This document shows, piece by piece, positions 16,358 through 25,637 of a stretch of DNA of 60,464 nucleotides. The translations under genes and the position numbers were made by a program. Every line of letters begins with the position of its first letter. The first letter of the stretch is position 1. The notes beneath the pieces were generated by a model that was not told the origin of the DNA, ran no database searches, and was given only the letters and a program-made list of their open reading frames with translations. Source of the DNA: Prevotella sp. UBA2456 (GTDB lineage: Bacteria > Bacteroidota > Bacteroidia > Bacteroidales > Bacteroidaceae); the NCBI GenBank assembly GCA_002342415.1, contig DDPY01000045.1, forward strand, positions 9,727-70,190. The letters are read 5' to 3'.

Positions 16358-19021
16358 ATGGGATTCTGTTATCAGGAAAATACGCACTTCTCTCAGGCTG
16401 TCACGTGCAGCCGGGAGAAGTTTTGGGAGAGTGTGCGCAGCGCCTCTACTGTCTGGAAAATTGACAGCCGGAGGGAGATTCTGGAGGCTGTAGAGCAACA
16501 CGACGCCAAGTTCATCGGCAAGTGGCTGAAGCAGACGGACTATGGCAAGTTTCTGGCCAAGAAGCGCAGCATGAAGAAAGAGGCGGCTCGCCAGAAGTTC
16601 TTCGCCAAGTCGGACGAGGAACGGCTGCTGGCCTTCGCGCAGGAACTGAAGGACAACCTCACGGCGTTTATTTTCTCCTGCCGCGAGTTTGACGAGACCA
16701 AGACGGCACGAGGCACGATGTTCCGCCATCGCCGACTGGCTGACTGCCACCTGAACGGACTGGTGATGCTCGACATTGACCATGTGGAACAGCCGCTGGC
16801 GGTGTTCGAGGCACTGAAGGCTCATGAGGCGTTGATGGCTCGCACGGCGCTGGTGCATGTCACCTCGTCGAAGAAGGGCATCCGCATCGTGTTTACGGCA
16901 TCCTTGAAGGACGGCAACTTGGCAGACAATCAGATTGTATTCGCCGAGGCATTGGGCTACAAGGCCGACCAAAGTTGCATCGATGCCACACGTAACTCTT
17001 TTGCTCCCAAGGAGGAGGATATACTTTACATCAATGAAGATTTATTGTTCGACTATTATGACGAAGATTTCGACAGGGAGTTCACTCCCCAGTATCGTGA
17101 CAAGAAAACTCAGCCGACGCATCATCAGTTTCCTGCTGATGATGGTGCTGCTGACAGTGATAACGCTCAGACTGCTGCTGTGGCCGACAGCCCTGCTGTG
17201 GATGGGGCTGGAAAAGACGACCAGGTGGACGCTGAGCAAGTATCGACCTCTGTGATGTGGCGCGGCTATGACATACAGCGTATTATTGATGCTCGCTATG
17301 GCGACAAACTGCCGTGTGCAGCCGACTCAAACCGCCATAATGAGTCGCTCAAGCTGGCCACCGACCTGCTGCTTATGCTCGACGGTGACAAGCCCCTGGT
17401 GCAGCGCATCGTGGAGAGACAGCCGTGGGTCAGGGAGATCATCGACGAGCGAGACGAGAACGTCGGCCAGACAGTGCAGAGTGCTGCCGACTGCGTGGCA
17501 CAGAAAGAGCGTAAGTATGCCGCCAGCCAGCCCAGCAAGGCGATGCTGGAGGCGATTCAGAAGGCCACGGGCCGCACGTATCAGGACATCACGAAGGCTG
17601 GGGCGCAGACGGCGACGCTGAAGGACGACGACATGGCGCGATGGCTCTGGCAGTGGGGCGAACAGATTGAGGCGCTGAGCGAGCACTTTCCGCTGCTGAA
17701 GGACATCACGAAGGGGCTGAAACGCAACCAGTATCCTGCGGCACTGTTCGTGGGCGGTGGTCTGCTGATGACACTGATGACACGCTGCACCTATCGCTTC
17801 TATCATCGGCCTGAGGAGCTGCGCCGCCTGAATAACTCGACGCTCATCATCGGCGATCCTGCCAGTGGCAAGTCGTTTGCCACAAGGCTCTTTAAGTTGC
17901 TGGCCGCTCCCATCGTAGAGGCCGACAAGGTGGGCAAGGATGCCATCAACGCCTACCGCGAGCAGATGAAGACGAAAGGAGCCAACAAGGATAAGCCCAA
18001 GAAACCCAAGGTGGTGGTAAGGGTGCATCCTGCCAGGACATCGAATGCACAGTTTATCCAGGACATGGTGAACGCCGTGGAGGAGGTGGACGGCGAGCCG
18101 ATGCAACTGCACATGCTGACCTTCGACACGGAATTGGACAACACCGTGACGGTGCAGAAGGGCGGCTCGTGGATAGACAAGTTCTCGATGGAACTGAAGG
18201 CGTTCCATAATGAGGAGGACGGTCAGGCGTACTCCAACGTAGACTCCATCCTGCAGGACTTCATCGTCACCTGGAACTTCATCTATACAGGCACGCCCAT
18301 CGCCCTGAAGAAGAAAGTAAACGAGCAGAACTTTGGCTCTGGTCTTGCTACCCGCCTGACCTGCATACCGCTGCCAGCCACTAACTTCGAGATGCTCCAG
18401 CGAGAGACGAGTGTGGATTACGATAGCGACAACCGCTTGAAAGAGTGGGCCGTGAAGCTCGACCGTATGAAGGGGGTGCTGCCGCTGGGCAAGATTGTGG
18501 ACGAACTCTACGACTGGACGGCTCGCCGCATGATGGATGCCAAGGAGAACGACTCGAAGGCCGACGAGATGCTGCTGAAACGCTGTGCCTACCATGGTGT
18601 AAACTTCTCAGCACCGTTCATCGTGATGCGCCACTGGGACAAGATGCATCAGGACGGCACGTACTGGTGCGGTGAATTTGAGACGGACGAGGTGGACTGG
18701 CATCTGGCAGAACTGATCGTGAACATCCAGTATGCCTGTCAGCGTCACTACTTCGGTGCGATGGCCGAGAACTACTTCGACAATAAGTTGAAAGATGCCT
18801 CAGTGAACGTGCAGCGACGGCAGAAAACCTACGAGGGCTTTGAGCGACTGCCTGAGGAGTTTACCAACGAGGACGTGATGCGCTGCTTCAACCTTGGCAG
18901 TGAAGGCTCTGCCCGCAGCAAGACCAGCCGCCTGTTGCGCGACCATCTGGTGGAGAAGGTGCGCGAGGAGAAAGGTCAGCAGAAAGCGGTGTTCCGCAAG
19001 ACGGGAACGATACTGTTGTGA
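16358..19021 (+). CDS. BT4734/VirE-N and DUF3987 fusion protein
   Basis: An 887-aa protein. About residues 115-190 fit the BT4734-like N-terminal domain, related to primase-type folds (LVMLDIDHVEQP, then VHVTSSKKGIRIVFTA). After a Gln/Ala/Asp-rich linker, about residues 430-850 fit DUF3987, with a Walker A-like STLIIGDPASGKSFATRLF and a probable Walker B in MLTFDTELD. In mobile elements such primase-ATPase proteins are thought to serve replication; in Bacteroidales chromosomes they recur as stand-alone genes with a peptidase or amidase next to them, exactly as here. A second, different VirE-like protein occurs at 47297-49162. Confidence 0.75.
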   Translation: MGFCYQENTHFSQAVTCSREKFWESVRSASTVWKIDSRREILEAVEQHDAKFIGKWLKQTDYGKFLAKKRSMKKEAARQKFFAKSDEERLLAFAQELKDNLTAFIFSCREFDETKTARGTMFRHRRLADCHLNGLVMLDIDHVEQPLAVFEALKAHEALMARTALVHVTSSKKGIRIVFTASLKDGNLADNQIVFAEALGYKADQSCIDATRNSFAPKEEDILYINEDLLFDYYDEDFDREFTPQYRDKKTQPTHHQFPADDGAADSDNAQTAAVADSPAVDGAGKDDQVDAEQVSTSVMWRGYDIQRIIDARYGDKLPCAADSNRHNESLKLATDLLLMLDGDKPLVQRIVERQPWVREIIDERDENVGQTVQSAADCVAQKERKYAASQPSKAMLEAIQKATGRTYQDITKAGAQTATLKDDDMARWLWQWGEQIEALSEHFPLLKDITKGLKRNQYPAALFVGGGLLMTLMTRCTYRFYHRPEELRRLNNSTLIIGDPASGKSFATRLFKLLAAPIVEADKVGKDAINAYREQMKTKGANKDKPKKPKVVVRVHPARTSNAQFIQDMVNAVEEVDGEPMQLHMLTFDTELDNTVTVQKGGSWIDKFSMELKAFHNEEDGQAYSNVDSILQDFIVTWNFIYTGTPIALKKKVNEQNFGSGLATRLTCIPLPATNFEMLQRETSVDYDSDNRLKEWAVKLDRMKGVLPLGKIVDELYDWTARRMMDAKENDSKADEMLLKRCAYHGVNFSAPFIVMRHWDKMHQDGTYWCGEFETDEVDWHLAELIVNIQYACQRHYFGAMAENYFDNKLKDASVNVQRRQKTYEGFERLPEEFTNEDVMRCFNLGSEGSARSKTSRLLRDHLVEKVREEKGQQKAVFRKTGTILL

Positions 19022-19053
19022 CATTGAACGTTGAACATTGAACGTTGAACGTT
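19021..19053 (+). repeat. Tandem TTGAACATT/TTGAACGTT repeat
   Basis: Alternating GAACGTT and GAACATT units directly after the DUF3987 stop codon. Confidence 0.65.
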
Positions 19054-19090
19054 GCTGCCGCGTTGGTGTTTGGGCGCAGCACCGCAGCAC

Positions 19091-19130
19091 CGCATCGGCG
19101 CGGCAGCGCGTCATTTACGAAATCGAATAT
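19091..19130 (+). repeat. Third copy of the GC-rich dispersed repeat
   Basis: GCATCGGCGCGGCAGCGCGT followed by CATTTACGAAATCGAA. It matches the arms at 95-127 and 229-272. Confidence 0.65.
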
Positions 19131-19135
19131 TAAAC

Positions 19136-19597
19136 ATGGAACAAGCAACTATCAATAAACAAGCAAAACTCTCTGAGCACTTTACGCTCGGAGAGATGAC
19201 GAAGACGAGTGTGAGAGCAGAGAACGTGCCAGGAGAAAAAGAGGTGGAAAACCTCAGACGGCTGTGCCGATGGCTGGAACGGCTGCGGCGGCGCTGGAAC
19301 GAGCGCTATGGCGAGGGCGACGAACCGCTGATTGTCAACAGCGCCTACCGCTCGGCGGAGGTGAACCGGTTGGTGGGCGGTGTGCCGACATCGAACCACC
19401 TGACGGGCTGTGCGGCGGACATCCGCGTCTGCGGACTGGAACAGCTCATCCGCTATGCCACCATCCTGCTCGACATCAGCGACGAGTCGAAGGAGGACTT
19501 CGACGAACTGCTGCTGGAGCGCAACAAGGCTGGCCGCTACTGGCTGCACTTCGCCGTGCGCCCCAGCGGCAACCGACGGAAGGTGAGGATGATGTAA
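19136..19597 (+). CDS. M15A-type D-Ala-D-Ala peptidase
   Basis: A 153-aa peptidoglycan peptidase of the M15A/endolysin kind. Zinc ligands are visible as H and D in SNHLTGCAADI (HxxGxAxD-type) and H in YWLHFAV, with the substrate-binding Arg in NSAYRSAEVNRL. It has no signal peptide and is close in size to phage-type endolysins rather than cell-wall carboxypeptidases. The start at 19136 was preferred because upstream codons translate the dispersed repeat. Pairing with a DUF3987/VirE gene is a recurrent Bacteroidales arrangement, possibly a relic of a phage-like or conjugative element. Confidence 0.8.
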   Translation: MEQATINKQAKLSEHFTLGEMTKTSVRAENVPGEKEVENLRRLCRWLERLRRRWNERYGEGDEPLIVNSAYRSAEVNRLVGGVPTSNHLTGCAADIRVCGLEQLIRYATILLDISDESKEDFDELLLERNKAGRYWLHFAVRPSGNRRKVRMM

Positions 19598-19640
19598 GAT
19601 GTAAGATGTAAGATGTAAGAGGTAAGAGGTAAGAGGTGAG
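19594..19640 (+). repeat. GTAAGATGTAAGAGG tandem repeats
   Basis: About six units of GTAAGATG, then GTAAGAGG, immediately after the peptidase stop codon. Confidence 0.7.
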
Positions 19641-19648
19641 AGTTCTTT

Positions 19649-19715
19649 GACCTAAAGGTACAAAGCGAGCGGAGCTCGTGGGAGTTGTACCTTTGCCGAT
19701 GCAAGGGGACGGAGG
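19649..19715. repeat. Multi-stem extragenic inverted repeat
   Basis: A closing stem GACCT/AGGTC surrounds a perfect 10-bp inverted repeat AAAGGTACAA (19654-19663) / TTGTACCTTT (19685-19694), whose tip is CGAGC/GCTCG. The right arm contains TACCTTTGC, a possible -7 box. Confidence 0.5.
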
Positions 19716-19814
19716 TCTTTCTAAAACTTCATGTATGGATGACGGAACATCATCACGTTTTTGCAACACCAAAATAGTGATTGAACATAAATTGGCGAAA
19801 TAAATCCTAATTTA

Positions 19815-19847
19815 TTTGGTAGTTTGAACAGATATTTGTAACTTCGC
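19815..19847 (+). promoter_or_regulatory. Promoter of ilvC
   Basis: TTTG (19815-19818), 20 nt, TAACTTCGC (19839-19847). The transcript would have a leader of about 125 nt. Confidence 0.6.
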
Positions 19848-19864
19848 AACCGATTTTGTTAAGT

Positions 19865-19955
19865 AACCCCCTCGTCGTGCTCTCGGGTAGGGTGCGAGCA
19901 GACTGACAAGACGACGGCTCTCGGGATAGGGCTGGCATAGTCGGCAAGGGTAATT
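19865..19955 (+). promoter_or_regulatory. Structured ilvC leader with repeated box
   Basis: The leader carries the box GCTCTCGGG-(A)TAGGG twice (about 19880 and 19918). The first copy lies in a hairpin TGCTC/GAGCA inside a wider CGTCGT/ACGACG stem. This may control ilvC post-transcriptionally; no known riboswitch class was recognised. Confidence 0.4.
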
Positions 19956-19981
19956 AAAGAACTAAAAATAAAAATTAAATT

Positions 19982-21031
19982 ATGGCTGAAATGAATTTTG
20001 GTGGCGTGATTGAAAATGTAGTCACCAGCAAAGAGTTCTCACTCGAGAAAGCACGTGAAGTATTGAAGGATGAAGTTATCGCCGTCATCGGCTATGGTGT
20101 GCAGGGTCCCGGACAGGCCTGCAACCTGCGCGACAACGGTTTTAACGTGATTGTCGGACAGCGTCAGGGCAAGACTTACGACAAGGCAGTGGCTGACGGC
20201 TGGGTGCCCGGCAAGACGCTCTTCTCTATCGAAGAGGCTGCAGAGAAGGGTACTATCCTGTGTATGCTGCTCTCGGATGCTGGTCAGATGCAGCAGTGGC
20301 CCACCATCAAGCAATATCTGAAGCCTGGCAAGACGCTGTATTACAGCCACGGTTTCGCCATCAACTGGAGCGATCGCACGGGTGTGGTACCCCCGAAGGA
20401 TGTCGACGTCATCATGGTGGCTCCTAAGGGTAGCGGCACGAGCCTGCGCACCATGTTCTGCGAGGGTCGCGGCCTGAACTGCTCGTATGCCGTCTATCAG
20501 GATGCTACCGGCAAGGCTAAGGAGAAGACGCTGGCCTTCGGTATCGGTATTGGTGCCGGCTATCTGTTCGAGACAACTTTCCAGCGCGAGGCTACCTCAG
20601 ACCTGACAGGTGAGCGCGGAAGCCTGATGGGTGCTATCCAGGGCTTGCTGCTGGCTCAGTATGAGGTGCTGCGTGAGAATGGTCATACTCCCTCAGAGGC
20701 TTTCAACGAGACTGTTGAGGAGCTGACTCAGAGCCTTGGCCCGCTCTTTGGTGCCAAGGGTATGGACTGGATGTATGCCAACTGCTCGACGACCGCTCAG
20801 CGCGGTGCGCTGGACTGGGCTCCCCGCTTCCACGATGCCATCAAGCCCGTCATGGAGTGGCTCTACTACTCGGTGAAGACTGGCAACGAGGCTCAGATTA
20901 CTATCGATGCCAACTCGAAGCCCGACTATCGCGCCGGACTGGAGAAAGAGCTGGAGGCTATGCGCAACCAGGAGATGTGGCGTGCCGGCGAGACTGTTCG
21001 CAAGCTGCGTCCTGAATATCAGGAAGATTGA
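19982..21031 (+). CDS. ilvC: Ketol-acid reductoisomerase
   Basis: A 349-aa enzyme of branched-chain amino-acid synthesis. It isomerises and reduces acetolactate or acetohydroxybutyrate to the dihydroxy acid, using NADPH and Mg2+. The Rossmann loop VIGYGVQGPGQACNLRDNG is at about 36-54, followed by VGQRQGK at the end of strand beta-2, where Arg/Gln residues choose the cofactor. The C-terminal all-helical domain carries the metal-binding acidic residues (DLTGERGSLMG; EAFNETVEELTQ). Length fits the short class I type. The promoter and a possibly regulatory leader precede it; the phosphatase-like gene follows after 26 nt and may be co-transcribed. Confidence 0.95.
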   Translation: MAEMNFGGVIENVVTSKEFSLEKAREVLKDEVIAVIGYGVQGPGQACNLRDNGFNVIVGQRQGKTYDKAVADGWVPGKTLFSIEEAAEKGTILCMLLSDAGQMQQWPTIKQYLKPGKTLYYSHGFAINWSDRTGVVPPKDVDVIMVAPKGSGTSLRTMFCEGRGLNCSYAVYQDATGKAKEKTLAFGIGIGAGYLFETTFQREATSDLTGERGSLMGAIQGLLLAQYEVLRENGHTPSEAFNETVEELTQSLGPLFGAKGMDWMYANCSTTAQRGALDWAPRFHDAIKPVMEWLYYSVKTGNEAQITIDANSKPDYRAGLEKELEAMRNQEMWRAGETVRKLRPEYQED

Positions 21032-21057
21032 GCAAGACAGTTGATAATTGATAACTG

Positions 21058-21870
21058 ATGCAGAACTTACAAGAACTGACCCGCCTCGTGTGTAAAATAG
21101 CCCGCGAGGCGGGTTCTTATATCAGAAAGGAACGCGTGGGCTTCTCGACGGACAGGGTGGAGCGCAAACATGCCCACGACTATGTGTCGTATGTGGACAA
21201 AGGCTCCGAGGAGCGTATTGTGAAGGCTCTACGTGAGTTGTTGCCCGAGGCTGGGTTTATCACCGAGGAGGGTCTGGCTACTCATACGGACGAACAGTTG
21301 CTGTGGGTGGTCGACCCGCTGGACGGCACCACGAACTTTATTCATGGCTTTGCTCCCTATGCCGTATCGATAGCCCTGATTCGGGGGAAGGAGATCTTGC
21401 TGGGTGTGGTATATGAGATTTGTGCCGACGAATGCTTCTATGCCTGGCAGGGAGGCGGGGCCTTTATAGAAGTGAGAGATGAGGCGGGAACCTCCGTTGT
21501 GCGTCAGATTCACGTGGGGCAAAGCCCCATCAGCGATGCCTTGCTGTGTTTGCAGTTGCCTTATAATAGCGATGCCTACAAGCCTGTCATCAAGCGGCTT
21601 ATAGAACGATTCTACGGCAATGTGGGAAGCATCCGTATGATTGGTTCGGCAGCGATGGCCTTGTGCTATGTAGCCGCAGGCAGGTTGGACGGCTATGCGG
21701 AACGATACATTGGGCAGTGGGACTATATGGCCGGTGCCTTGATAGTCGAGGAGGCTGGGGGCCGTGTTACCAATTATGACGGCGACGACTACTTCATGCA
21801 AGGCGACAGCGTGGTGGCCACCAATGGCGTGGTGCATGAGGACCTGATGAAAGCAATTCTTGAAAGATAG
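21058..21870 (+). CDS. Inositol monophosphatase family enzyme
   Basis: A 270-aa Mg2+-dependent phosphatase of the IMPase/SuhB/CysQ superfamily. The metal-binding motifs are in place: EEG (about 71-73), WVVDPLDGTTNFIHG (about 84-98) and the C-terminal GQWDYMAGALIVEEAGG. Substrate could be inositol phosphate, another sugar phosphate or PAP; SuhB-like is the closest guess from the motif spacing. It probably forms a transcription unit with ilvC. Confidence 0.85.
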   Translation: MQNLQELTRLVCKIAREAGSYIRKERVGFSTDRVERKHAHDYVSYVDKGSEERIVKALRELLPEAGFITEEGLATHTDEQLLWVVDPLDGTTNFIHGFAPYAVSIALIRGKEILLGVVYEICADECFYAWQGGGAFIEVRDEAGTSVVRQIHVGQSPISDALLCLQLPYNSDAYKPVIKRLIERFYGNVGSIRMIGSAAMALCYVAAGRLDGYAERYIGQWDYMAGALIVEEAGGRVTNYDGDDYFMQGDSVVATNGVVHEDLMKAILER

Positions 21871-21909
21871 AGCGCTCACGCCCCGATAGCTTCCTGAGTG
21901 GGAATGGAA

Positions 21910-23829
21910 TCAGTGGAGGGTTAGATAGCCATCGGACTGGTAAACCTGTTCCTCCTGTATTAAATGGGTGAGTGCGGCATTGACTTCCTCCGTCGGCAGT
22001 TGCAGACGGAGGATTTCTGTGATGTGATGAGGCTGATGGTCAGTTAATAGGGATACTATCTGCTGGCGAGCCGACTGTTGGCCTTGGGGAGTGACGAGCG
22101 CACCCCGCTGTGCCAGACAGACATCACACTGGAGGCAGTCGTGAGTGTGCTGTTCGCCGAAATACTCCAGCAGCATTCGCGAGCGGCAGGTGTCGGTGCT
22201 CTGTGCATAGTGTAGCATGGCGTGGATGCGCTGACGGTACTGTTCCAGGCGGTCTTCGTAGACGGTGCTCGACAGGTGAATGTGCTCTTTGTCCTCGCGC
22301 CGCTGCAAATAGCGAATGTAGGGCACCTGCTTGCGGGGGATGAAGCTGATGAGCTGGCGTTGGGAGAGATTTTTCAGTATGTCGTAGGTCTGGGGCTGGG
22401 TCAGTCCAGCCTGATGGGCTATATGGGACTCGTCGATATAGCCATAGTCTGCAAACAGTCCCCCATAGTTGCGCAATAGTGCAATGACGACGCGCTCTTC
22501 GTCGGGCGAAACATTTTGTAGGCGGTACAAGTCGTCGCGGCCCACGAGAAAACGCACGCGAGCCTGATTGTCGGCTTCTTCATCATAGTCAATGTAGCCG
22601 GCACGCTGCAAGAGCTGTAAGGCGGAGTGGACACGGATGGGGTAGTGGTGGAATCGCTGGCAGAACTCGTCCATATTGAATTCGTGGCAGACTCCATAGC
22701 CGTCGCCGGTAGCTATCTGGTAATAATATGCCAGGTGTTCGTACACCTGTAAGATATATTCGCGTGGTGGAAAGTTGTCGTCAATGCGCTTGGTCAGCTT
22801 GCCGTTGTCGCTGCTGTTGTATAGCAGGATGGCCTGAGCGGGTTGTCCGTCACGGCCGGCACGTCCGGCCTCCTGGAAGTAGGCTTCGATGGAGTCGGGA
22901 CAGTCGTAGTGAACCACAAAGCGCACATCTGCTTTGTCGATGCCCATGCCAAAAGCATTGGTGGCAACCATGATGCGCACGCGGTCGTGCTGCCAGTCGC
23001 GCTGCCGGCGGTCTTTGTCATCGTTGTCGAGACCGGCGTGGTAAAAGGTTGCGCTCAGCCCTGCCTCCTTGAGGTGTTCAGCAATTTCGCGGGCATGTCG
23101 GCGGCTCCTTACATACACGATGGCTGAACCTGTCTCTCCGTCAAGGATATGGATGAGCTCGTAATATTTATCGGGACAGTTGCGGACGAGGTATGCCAGA
23201 TTCTTGCGCTCGAACGACATGCGAAAGACGTGGAAGGAGGATGAGGGGGGAAGGGTGGAAGGGGAGGCGAGCTTGTCGCAGATGTCTGCAACCACCTCGG
23301 GAGTAGCTGTCGCAGTGAGCGCCAGAACGGGGATGCCGGGCAGCTGATGCCGGATATTGGCAATCTCAAGATAGCTGGGACGGAAGTCATAGCCCCACTG
23401 CGAGATGCAGTGTGCCTCATCTACCGTGATGAACGAGATGCGCATGTGGCGCAGCTTGGTCTGGAAAAGCTGTGACGACAGCCGCTCGGGGGATACATAG
23501 AGCAGCTTGGTGCTGCCTAATATGCAATTTTCGAGCGTACGCAGGATGTCATCGTGCTGCATGCCGCTATAGATAGCAGCCGCGCGGATACCTATCTGGC
23601 GCAGATGGTGCACCTGATCTTTCATCAGTGCAATGAGCGGGGTGATGACAATACACACCCCTTCCATTGCCATTGCCGGTACCTGAAAGGTGATGCTCTT
23701 TCCGCCACCCGTTGGCATCAGTCCTAAGGTGTCGTGCCCCAGGCTGATAGACTCGATGATGTCGCGCTGGATGCCGCGAAAGTCATCGTAGCCCCAGTAT
23801 TGCTTGAGAATCTCGTTGATGCTACTCAT
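21910..23829 (-). CDS. recQ: RecQ-family ATP-dependent DNA helicase
   Basis: A 639-aa 3'-5' helicase acting in recombination and fork repair. Walker A LMPTGGGKSITFQ is at about 37-49, the box VDEAHCISQWGYDFRPSY follows, and the RecQ-specific RQC zinc cluster is seen as CRSRMLLEYFGE...CLQCDVC. A short winged-helix-like tail ends the protein and a clear HRDC domain is absent, as in many Bacteroidetes RecQ1-type proteins. The start overlaps the recJ stop by 8 nt, so the two repair genes are translationally coupled. Confidence 0.9.
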   Translation of the reverse strand: MSSINEILKQYWGYDDFRGIQRDIIESISLGHDTLGLMPTGGGKSITFQVPAMAMEGVCIVITPLIALMKDQVHHLRQIGIRAAAIYSGMQHDDILRTLENCILGSTKLLYVSPERLSSQLFQTKLRHMRISFITVDEAHCISQWGYDFRPSYLEIANIRHQLPGIPVLALTATATPEVVADICDKLASPSTLPPSSSFHVFRMSFERKNLAYLVRNCPDKYYELIHILDGETGSAIVYVRSRRHAREIAEHLKEAGLSATFYHAGLDNDDKDRRQRDWQHDRVRIMVATNAFGMGIDKADVRFVVHYDCPDSIEAYFQEAGRAGRDGQPAQAILLYNSSDNGKLTKRIDDNFPPREYILQVYEHLAYYYQIATGDGYGVCHEFNMDEFCQRFHHYPIRVHSALQLLQRAGYIDYDEEADNQARVRFLVGRDDLYRLQNVSPDEERVVIALLRNYGGLFADYGYIDESHIAHQAGLTQPQTYDILKNLSQRQLISFIPRKQVPYIRYLQRREDKEHIHLSSTVYEDRLEQYRQRIHAMLHYAQSTDTCRSRMLLEYFGEQHTHDCLQCDVCLAQRGALVTPQGQQSARQQIVSLLTDHQPHHITEILRLQLPTEEVNAALTHLIQEEQVYQSDGYLTLH

Positions 23830-25546
23830 CCTCGCTGGGTCGGATGTCTTCTATCTGCAGCTGCACTTCGCCACGCTTATAGGTGTTCTCCTCGATAGTA
23901 TAGACAATATCGAACGAGCGCTTGGACTTGATGTAGCGGGCTGCCGCACTCTGACCGAAGGCAATGCCGTTCATGACTACAGCCGACTTGGAGTCGACGA
24001 GTTCGAGCTTGATATGCTCCTGATGACGGCCCACCACCTTCGAAGTGCCGTAGTCGTAGACGTTGCGGGTGATGAAGAGTGGTTTCTCGTTGGCAGGGCC
24101 ATGAGGTGCCAGCTTCTTCAGCTCGCTAAGCAGTCGCTTGTTGATATGTTGGAAGTCGAGCTCCATGTCAATGTCGAGCGTCTGTTGGGTCTGTTCGGGC
24201 ATGATATGGGTAGCCACATACTCTTGGAAGCGACGCCTGAACTCGGGGATGTTTTCTTGTTTCAGGGTGAGGCCGACGGCATAGGTATGTCCGCCAAAGT
24301 TCTCGAGCAGGTCGCGGCACGACTTGATAGCCTCGTAAATGTCGAAGCCTGCAACGGAGCGCGCCGAGCCGGAAGCAATGCCGTTGATGATGGTGAGAAC
24401 AACCGTAGGACGGAAATAAAGCTCCGTCAGTCGGGAGGCAACGATGCCAACCACGCCTTTCTTCCAGCCTTCGTCGTAGAGTACAATGCTCTGCATGTGT
24501 TGCTGGCTCTCCAGACGCTCGACAATCTCGTTGGCTTCTTCTGTCATCTGCTTGTCCACATCGCGGCGCTGGTCGTTGTACTGGTTGATGCGAGTTGCTT
24601 CCATCAGTGCCTTCTGAAGGTCTTTCTCGACCAGGAGGGTGACTGTCTCGGTGCCATTCTGCATGCGTCCGGAGGCATTGATGCGCGGACCGATTTTGAA
24701 CATAATGTCACTCATGGTCAGCTCACGGTTGTTGAGCCCGCAAATCTCGATGATAGCTTTCAGCCCGACAGAAGGAGCCTGGTTGAGTTGCTTCAGGCCG
24801 TGAAAGGCCAACGTGCGGTTCTCTCCGTCGATGGGCACTAAGTCGGCGGCTATGCTCAGTGCGCAGAAGTCGAGTAGGGGAATGAGTCGCGAGAAGGGGA
24901 TGCCGTTGTTCTTGGCAAAAGCCTGCATGAACTTAAAGCCCACACCACAGCCGGAGAGGTGGTGGTAGGGATAGGTAGAGTCGGTACGCTTAGGGTTGAG
25001 GATGGCCACCGCAGGGGGCATCACTTCATCGGGCACGTGGTGGTCGCAGATGATGAAGTCGATGCCTCGCTCCTTGGCATACGTAATCTCATCGATTGCC
25101 TTGATACCGCAATCGAGCACAATAATTAGTTTTACACCTGCTTCTGCAGCATAGTCTATTCCCTTGATGCTGACACCATAGCCCTCCTCATAGCGGTCGG
25201 GGATATAGTATTCCATGTTAGAATAGAACTGCTGTAGAAACTTATACACCAGAGCTACTGCCGTACAACCGTCCACATCGTAGTCACCATACACCATGAT
25301 ACGCTCCTTGCGACCCATAGCGTCGTTCAGGCGATCTACAGCCAGGTCCATGTCGTTCATCAGAAACGGGTCTATCAGTTCATTGAGCATAGGGCGGAAA
25401 AACCGCTTTGCTGCGCTCTCTGTACGGATGCCACGCTGAATGAGCAGAGTGGCGAGTGTCGGACTCATGCCAATCTTCTCTGCCAGCTCCTTAGCCGCTT
25501 GCTGTTTCTCTGATGTAGGTGGTTCGTAATTCCATTTAAATTGCAT
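23822..25546 (-). CDS. recJ: Single-strand-specific exonuclease RecJ
   Basis: A 574-aa DHH-family 5'-3' exonuclease of the RecFOR and mismatch repair pathways. The metal-binding motifs are visible: MVYGDYDVDGCTAVAL (about 79-94), LDCGIKAID, the DHH signature in ICDHHVPDEV, and the DHHA1 motif near GGHTYAVGLTL. The C-terminal OB-like domain is present, so it is full length. It is followed by recQ with overlap, a functional pairing since RecQ unwinding feeds RecJ resection. Confidence 0.93.
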   Translation of the reverse strand: MQFKWNYEPPTSEKQQAAKELAEKIGMSPTLATLLIQRGIRTESAAKRFFRPMLNELIDPFLMNDMDLAVDRLNDAMGRKERIMVYGDYDVDGCTAVALVYKFLQQFYSNMEYYIPDRYEEGYGVSIKGIDYAAEAGVKLIIVLDCGIKAIDEITYAKERGIDFIICDHHVPDEVMPPAVAILNPKRTDSTYPYHHLSGCGVGFKFMQAFAKNNGIPFSRLIPLLDFCALSIAADLVPIDGENRTLAFHGLKQLNQAPSVGLKAIIEICGLNNRELTMSDIMFKIGPRINASGRMQNGTETVTLLVEKDLQKALMEATRINQYNDQRRDVDKQMTEEANEIVERLESQQHMQSIVLYDEGWKKGVVGIVASRLTELYFRPTVVLTIINGIASGSARSVAGFDIYEAIKSCRDLLENFGGHTYAVGLTLKQENIPEFRRRFQEYVATHIMPEQTQQTLDIDMELDFQHINKRLLSELKKLAPHGPANEKPLFITRNVYDYGTSKVVGRHQEHIKLELVDSKSAVVMNGIAFGQSAAARYIKSKRSFDIVYTIEENTYKRGEVQLQIEDIRPSEDE

Positions 25547-25610
25547 TTATATTTGTTTTTATTTTCTGTCGCTTTGAGTGTATTTGGTAGGCTATTGCAT
25601 ACAAAACGGC

Positions 25611-25619
25611 TCAAAGTTA
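25611..25619 (-). promoter_or_regulatory. -7 box of the recJ-recQ operon
   Basis: TAACTTTGA on the minus strand about 65 nt upstream of recJ. Confidence 0.5.
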
Positions 25620-25637
25620 CGAATAAAAAACAAGAAA

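Noticed and set aside
23804..24841. A 345-aa frame opposite recJ
   Set aside because: RecJ is unmistakable on the minus strand; the opposite frame has no recognisable motif.
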